Origin: Favolaschia claudopus
Taxonomy: Eukaryota; Basidiomycota; Agaricomycetes; Agaricales; Mycenaceae
NCBI GenBank assembly: GCA_037176885.1
Contig: JAWWNJ010000159.1
Span: forward strand, 434,001-498,000
DNA length: 64,000 bases
Direction of reading: 5' to 3'
Part shown: positions 59,062 through 64,000 of the stretch, piece by piece
Numbering within the stretch: position 1 is the first letter of the stretch
How the letters are laid out: every line of letters starts with the position of its first letter
Notes under the pieces: model-generated
The model's input: only the letters and a program-made list of their open reading frames with translations
The model's database searches: none
Told to the model about the DNA's origin: nothing
Translations under genes and position numbers: made by a program

Positions 59062-61793
59062 CTACGCGGCCTTCTGCGAAGATTCGTCCTCTCTCTCTCC
59101 AACAAAGCCCGCTCGTTCACCGGTGCCAATCAAGTTGAGTTGAACCTCGGCTTCGTCGAGTTCACGGAAGCTAGGAATATATTAATTTTTTATAGGAGGA
59201 CGGAAAGCATGTAATGAAGAATAAAGAGTACTTACTTCCAGTAGAATATGCCGGCAAAAACGGAAGAAATGATACCAAAGCTGGCAAACAGCCACTGGAA
59301 CTTTTCCTCGCGGTTGACATCGACCAGTGCAAAGTTGAGTGCGCTGGCGAGGGCAGTTTGTAACTGCGAGAAAGCCATGACGACGGACTTCATGCGCTTC
59401 GGAGCCTTGGTGAATGCGTATTCACTATTGCAGAGGTTGAGTAAACGCTGAACGAAGTGAGGTAGAATTGAACTGGAACGTACAGACTAGTGATGCTGGC
59501 AAAGATCTCGGACATTCCGACAAGAATATACGGCCCACTGGCTACCCAGACCTTTGATGTTGTCAGTGTACTAGTAGTCCGTAAGAATCATTCGTATCTG
59601 CCTACGTTTATAGGGCTGATAAGTAGATTTTCCGACGGTCAGACAGAAATCTTTGCAAACCACGTAATACGGACCTGGGATTGGGATGGCGATCTTCCGT
59701 TTCACAAGCTGACGGTTGGTCGTTGTCGCACGGCGAGGTCTTGTACAAATAGAACTGGAGGACGGCGGCGTAAACCATCGCTGGGATACCAAACGCTAGT
59801 AAATAGATGTTCGAACGAGACAAGACAATAATTCGTACCCATCCCAGCGACGAAGAATCCCGCACTGATGCGCTTGATGGGTGTGAAGTTGATCCCACGG
59901 CTGCGCAGGAAGGGATAGATACCGCGCTCGAAGATGGGGATCATGATGATGATAGAGATTGGGTTCAAATTTTGAATCAGGTCGTTGGGGGTTCCTGCAT
60001 GGAAATTGACATTTCATTGAATGTTCATTATCGAACGATGTGAGTACGAACCTTTCAGCGTCATGCCTGCGGCAACGGTTGCGAGATTTCCATCGATTTG
60101 GGAATAACCTAGATTATGTGAGCTGGGCTGAAGGCGAAAATCTTGGGGAGGACGCACATAGCCAATAGATCGGGAAGAACAAGAAGACTTTGCAAGCCGA
60201 GAAGGTACGGCTCACCTCACCAACAAACTCCTCGTCCCAAGTGATCTTGGCGGGAAGCTCGCCGCCCTGGTAAGAGCCTGTTGTAGTAATATGCATTCGG
60301 CACAAGCCAAAAAATCCAAAAGAAAATACACACTTGGCTTAGCAGGCTCCCAGAAGCCTTCACTCCTGACCTCTCGAATGAGTGCGAGTGGATTCCACGT
60401 CCACCGAGCAGAAAGACAGACCCCAACGACGCGGAAGGTCTCCAAAATAATTGAACCACGGGGCGGGGTTTTGACGTAGGAGTTGCGGCAGAGGTAGAGG
60501 ATGATAGGGATTACGGCGAAGATGCATGTGGGGACGAGGTAGGCGACCCAGTAGCCGTTGTCACGGGCGAGGAAGGAGGCGCTGATGGCGCCGGTGGACC
60601 CAAAGTTGATAGCCATGTAGAAGTCTTATGGTTTGAATTGAACGAGCCAAGATAAAAGGAAAAGATGACGACATACAGAGGTAGATACTTTGTACGGTGA
60701 TGTTGGGTGAGACGATGACAGTTTCGCCTGACGGTAAGACCTCTATGCACATAAGATTGAAGATTAGTACTCCAGTTTGAAATCGAACAGCACCATTAAA
60801 CTATACCTTTACGCAACTTGCCCTGATACTGTTCAGCAATCATGGGTGAAACATTGGACTTGATTGAACTGGTGAACACGGGCATGTTTAGAAAATTGTT
60901 GCTGATAAACAGAAATGGTCGACTGACCCAGCGCCGACCTGTCGAAAAACTATAAACCTTGAATCGAGCCAATGATAGACGAGAGGCTTACGGCCATCAC
61001 AAAAATAGAAAGAACAAGGAGACCGAGGGCAGTTTGAGGTTGGGCAATTGAAGCAGGCGTCGCAGATGCGACCAAAATGATATGACCCAGGCTGATTTTC
61101 TGTTAGTAACTTTGAAAGAGTAAATAGCGAGATGAACAACGCACAAGACAACAATTGTGAAGACGCAGATGGTCTTGTAGCGACCCCATTTCGTGTCTGC
61201 AATGATGGCGCCGATGAAGGGCGTCACAAACACGAAGAAAGAGTTGAACTGGATACAATCTGAGAGAAAGGTATGAGGTTGAAGGAGTGGGGCTTACAGT
61301 ACGAATAGCAAACGACTTTTGTTGTCCCAAACCAAGGGCCCCCGCGATACCGGAATCTCGAAACTCCCGCGGGACTGAGCCGTCGCGAGATCCAACTGGA
61401 AGGGGTGCGCGGATGTAGTTGTTGAATATGTTCTGTTGAGAGAGACGTCAATAAAGTGAGTAGAAATGCCTAGCAACACAGACCGTTGTGCCATAGTACG
61501 TCCATCGCTCCGCGAACTCGACGGCCGCGACAGAGAATGCCTGCCAACTGTAAAGACAAGATAAATTTGTTGCGCGGAGGAAAGCCAGTCAACACATACG
61601 GCATTTTGTCGCGAACATGTCGCAGTGTCGCGAGCTCATGCTCAGTTACGCCCTCCGAGTTCTCGAGGACGCTGTCGGCGTCAGAGTTCGAACGGCGCTT
61701 CTCGTCCACGAAGGATCCGTTGTCGTCAGATACTACCTTCTCGGGGCTCTCCACGACGGCGGCGGGTTCGTTTTGCTTCTGCTTGTCGGCCAT
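59062..61793 (-). CDS. PTR2: Proton-coupled oligopeptide transporter, POT/PTR2 family
   Basis: About a dozen exons. Start at 61793 (MADKQKQNEPAA). An acidic cytosolic N-terminus leads to the POT signature EFAERWTYYGTT. Then come FVFVTPFIGAIIADTKWGRYKTI, VGAGSIKSNVSPMIAEQY, FYMAINFGSTGAIS, NGYWVAYLVP, the loop with ARWTWNP, the second-half helices (SIIIMIPIFERGIYP, GFFVAGMGMVY) and VWVASGPYILVGMSEIF, plus EYAFTKAPKRMKSV. The end is SSQKAA at a stop at 59062-59064. The family imports di- and tripeptides with protons across the plasma membrane. A possible GTG start five codons earlier is less likely. Confidence 0.92.
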
Positions 61794-64000
61794 TGGAAGT
61801 AAAGGCACAACTGTGGCTGGTGCTACTAGAGCGTGAGCAAGTGCAACTCGCGCGCCATACCTTTTCGTTCGTTTTATGTAGGATACTTACGTATCACTTG
61901 GCGTTCTTATCCGGCTGATGTTTCACATCCCCATTGGCATCCTGAGAACTTGTGCTCGTGTGAGCACGAGGCGCGGCGTTCTCTTAGCTTTACTTGAGGC
62001 GGCTTCGAGCCATATACTCAATGATATTATAATACTATTTTCATGCCAAGTTAAGCAGAGTCTGTCGGAGGGCAGAGAAGAAATACCGTCAACCAGCATT
62101 AGATGGATTTGGTATGTAAATCGCCCGTGAATTCAGCAATGTTCAACATCTTGTGGACGGATAACTTGAGGGAAAATGATGGAAAATGCCTCAGAGTGCC
62201 TGCCAAGCGAGCTTTCGAATTTCATCATGCCCTGTTGCGATAAGATATTTGGAGCAAATTGCCCTGAGAGGCTGGGCGGGTCAAGGCACAGACGTGCTAG
62301 CTAGGCCTCCAACCTTAGTATTATCTGGTTCATGGGTTGCTCGTAGAAATTACAACAAACCGCAGGTACGAGGACATTTTTGTTGTAGCGTCTGTTTACA
62401 AGAGACTACGTAGAAATAGTCTGCGAACAACCAAGCCCGCGTCTCTCGAGCTCTAAGTAGCTCTAGGTCAAGTATAAGTATATCGATCGTGGTCAACGTT
62501 GTTAGCGTCAGCGATCAGATGTGGGTTACTGAGGGAGTGTTTTGGGTTGGTTTTGGGCTTGAGTTTCAAATTTCGACAGCCTGGGCTTTGAAGATTCCCT
62601 TGCTTGCCAAGGTTTAGTATTCCCCATTCCCGAAACCTCGGTTTGATGCTTCTTCACAGCCACTGCCAAAGCGGCTGCGACGGATCCCGGGGAGTGGCGG
62701 CGAGCTAGAAGCCGTCAAACTTCATGCATATGGTAAGATCAGCTTCGCCGAATTTGCCGCTGACCCGTCTAGTACTTACCGCGTGTCTCCCCGAACTCGT
62801 CCGCCCGCTGCCGTGCCCGCGCCGTCGGCGGACGGGTTCAGTCGGGTGGAGCGGGTACGTGTCTGCCGGGTACGGGTGGGACCTGCAAGTGACAAGTGTT
62901 AGGCTTAGGTACTGCGAATGAATCCCTATAATTCCTAGAGTATAAGCGTGCACCTTTCCTCCTAGACACATGGGGGCTCGAAGCTTTCGAACGTGTGACC
63001 GACGCGAAAGGCACGCAAGTCTAGGCTCGTCGCGTCGATTCGCTCGGTGAAGAAAGCAACCGCGACAAATCACGTGCTCGTGTTCGTGGCAGTGCTGCCA
63101 CCGTCCGTTTCTCTCTTCCCTTCCACCTCCTCGCCACAATGAGTCTTCTGGAGACTTGCGAAGGCATGGTCAAATCTTTCCCGAAACTCGGTCTCCCGTT
63201 GCTCTGTAATCGATAGAGGTTGGATAGAGACTACTTAGTATTCAAGTTTCGCTTCAAGTTCTGGGAGTCCAGCCTTGAGCAAGGTCTTCGGAGGTATGGG
63301 ACGGCTCGGGCTACATTTCAAGTTTGTGATATTCAAGCTCTGCCAACTTCTGCGTCATTTTGTAGCCGGTGGGAGATTCACAATGTCATGAATACGTTGC
63401 AGCTTGGTTGCAGCACCTCTGATTTGTTCTCGATTGACGGATATCGTTCAGGTCGCACTCTTGAATCAAGTTTTGCCGCCGATTTTTTGTAGGTGATAGT
63501 TCATCCAGACCAACATCCTATTCATGTCAAGATGGGCTCATACCGCTTCGAAATAATCTCCGGATTTTATTGCGCCTCCAACAAGTTCTAACAGAACGTC
63601 TGTTTCAAAAACTGCCACCAGAGCTCAAGACCAAATTAGGCTGCGCTACACATAGTCTTCGCTTTTGATCAAATTACCGTTCACCCAAATTTATGCTTCT
63701 AGGGTTAACAACTGGTGCATGATATCAGCGCCGTATGACTCACTGTTCGGCCAGCGTGCGGAAAGTGTCTCTCCAATACAAGATTCCACATCGTTGGCTA
63801 TCAGGATGTCACGACCTCCTTCGCAATCTTTTCCTTGTCGGCCGCGTCCAGGTTTGTTCTCTTCCTGTCTCCTTCAACCGAGGGTACAAGGCGGGGAACT
63901 CGTGTTCGCAGGTGGGCTCATGCCGTCCTCAGAATTCAAAACCCATTATCACTGCGGGAAGGAAAAGAACTTCATCTGAGTGCCCGAAAAGCGCTGAGGT
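61794..64000. other. Terminal 2.2 kb without a supported gene
   Basis: Contains the PTR2 promoter side. Frames at 62705-63139 (minus) and 63220-63492 (plus) lack recognisable domains. A degraded F-box-like phrase (KLPPELKTKL) occurs near 63607, but with stops around it; possibly a gene relic running off the window. Confidence 0.35.

Noticed and set aside
62705..63139. 144-codon Arg-rich minus-strand frame near the window end
   Set aside because: Low-complexity, GC-driven open frame without any domain or start context.

Overview
The window looks like nuclear DNA of a mushroom-forming basidiomycete (Agaricomycetes). Genes are dense, lie on both strands and are cut by many introns of about 45-70 bp. 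Several families are typical of that group: F-box proteins with a long leucine-rich tail, a cyanovirin-N homolog, a fungalysin, a GH10 xylanase with a fungal cellulose-binding module, and a Pif1-like helicase fragment joined to a ubiquitin-protease-like domain. I cannot name the species. Exon joins were read by eye from GT-AG borders and protein continuity, so spans are firmer than every internal splice site.

0-20 kb is ordinary chromosome: a secreted carboxylesterase, a cyanovirin-N lectin, an unknown basidiomycete-type protein, two paralogous short-chain dehydrogenases facing each other across a Tra2-like splicing factor and a small secreted protein, an F-box protein and a Zn(II)2Cys6 transcription factor.

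20-40 kb holds a 346-bp MITE, an unknown protein, an M36 fungalysin, an old yellow enzyme, a 58-codon secreted peptide gene, a second F-box protein, an MFS transporter of the allantoate-permease type built from many tiny exons, and a pepsin-like protease with an apparent late frameshift.

39.8-52.5 kb is an accessory island. A 3' fragment of a second fungalysin abuts a 5'-truncated helicase/USP-like fusion. Then come an F-box-like gene, a GIY-YIG (T5orf172) gene, a 732-bp near-palindromic foldback element, a region bordered by diverged inverted repeats, a sedolisin-like protein whose catalytic residues look replaced, and a young gag-only LTR retrotransposon carrying a still younger MITE in its 5' LTR.

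53-62 kb returns to core-type genes: a GH10-CBM1 xylanase, a Sho1-type osmosensor with a probable GC-AG intron, an NmrA-like NAD(P)-binding protein and a PTR2 peptide transporter. The last 2.2 kb has no gene I can support.

Taken together, the secreted hydrolases (carboxylesterase, fungalysin, pepsin-like protease, xylanase) and uptake transporters (PTR2, MFS) fit a saprotroph that digests plant polymers and protein outside the cell and imports the products.
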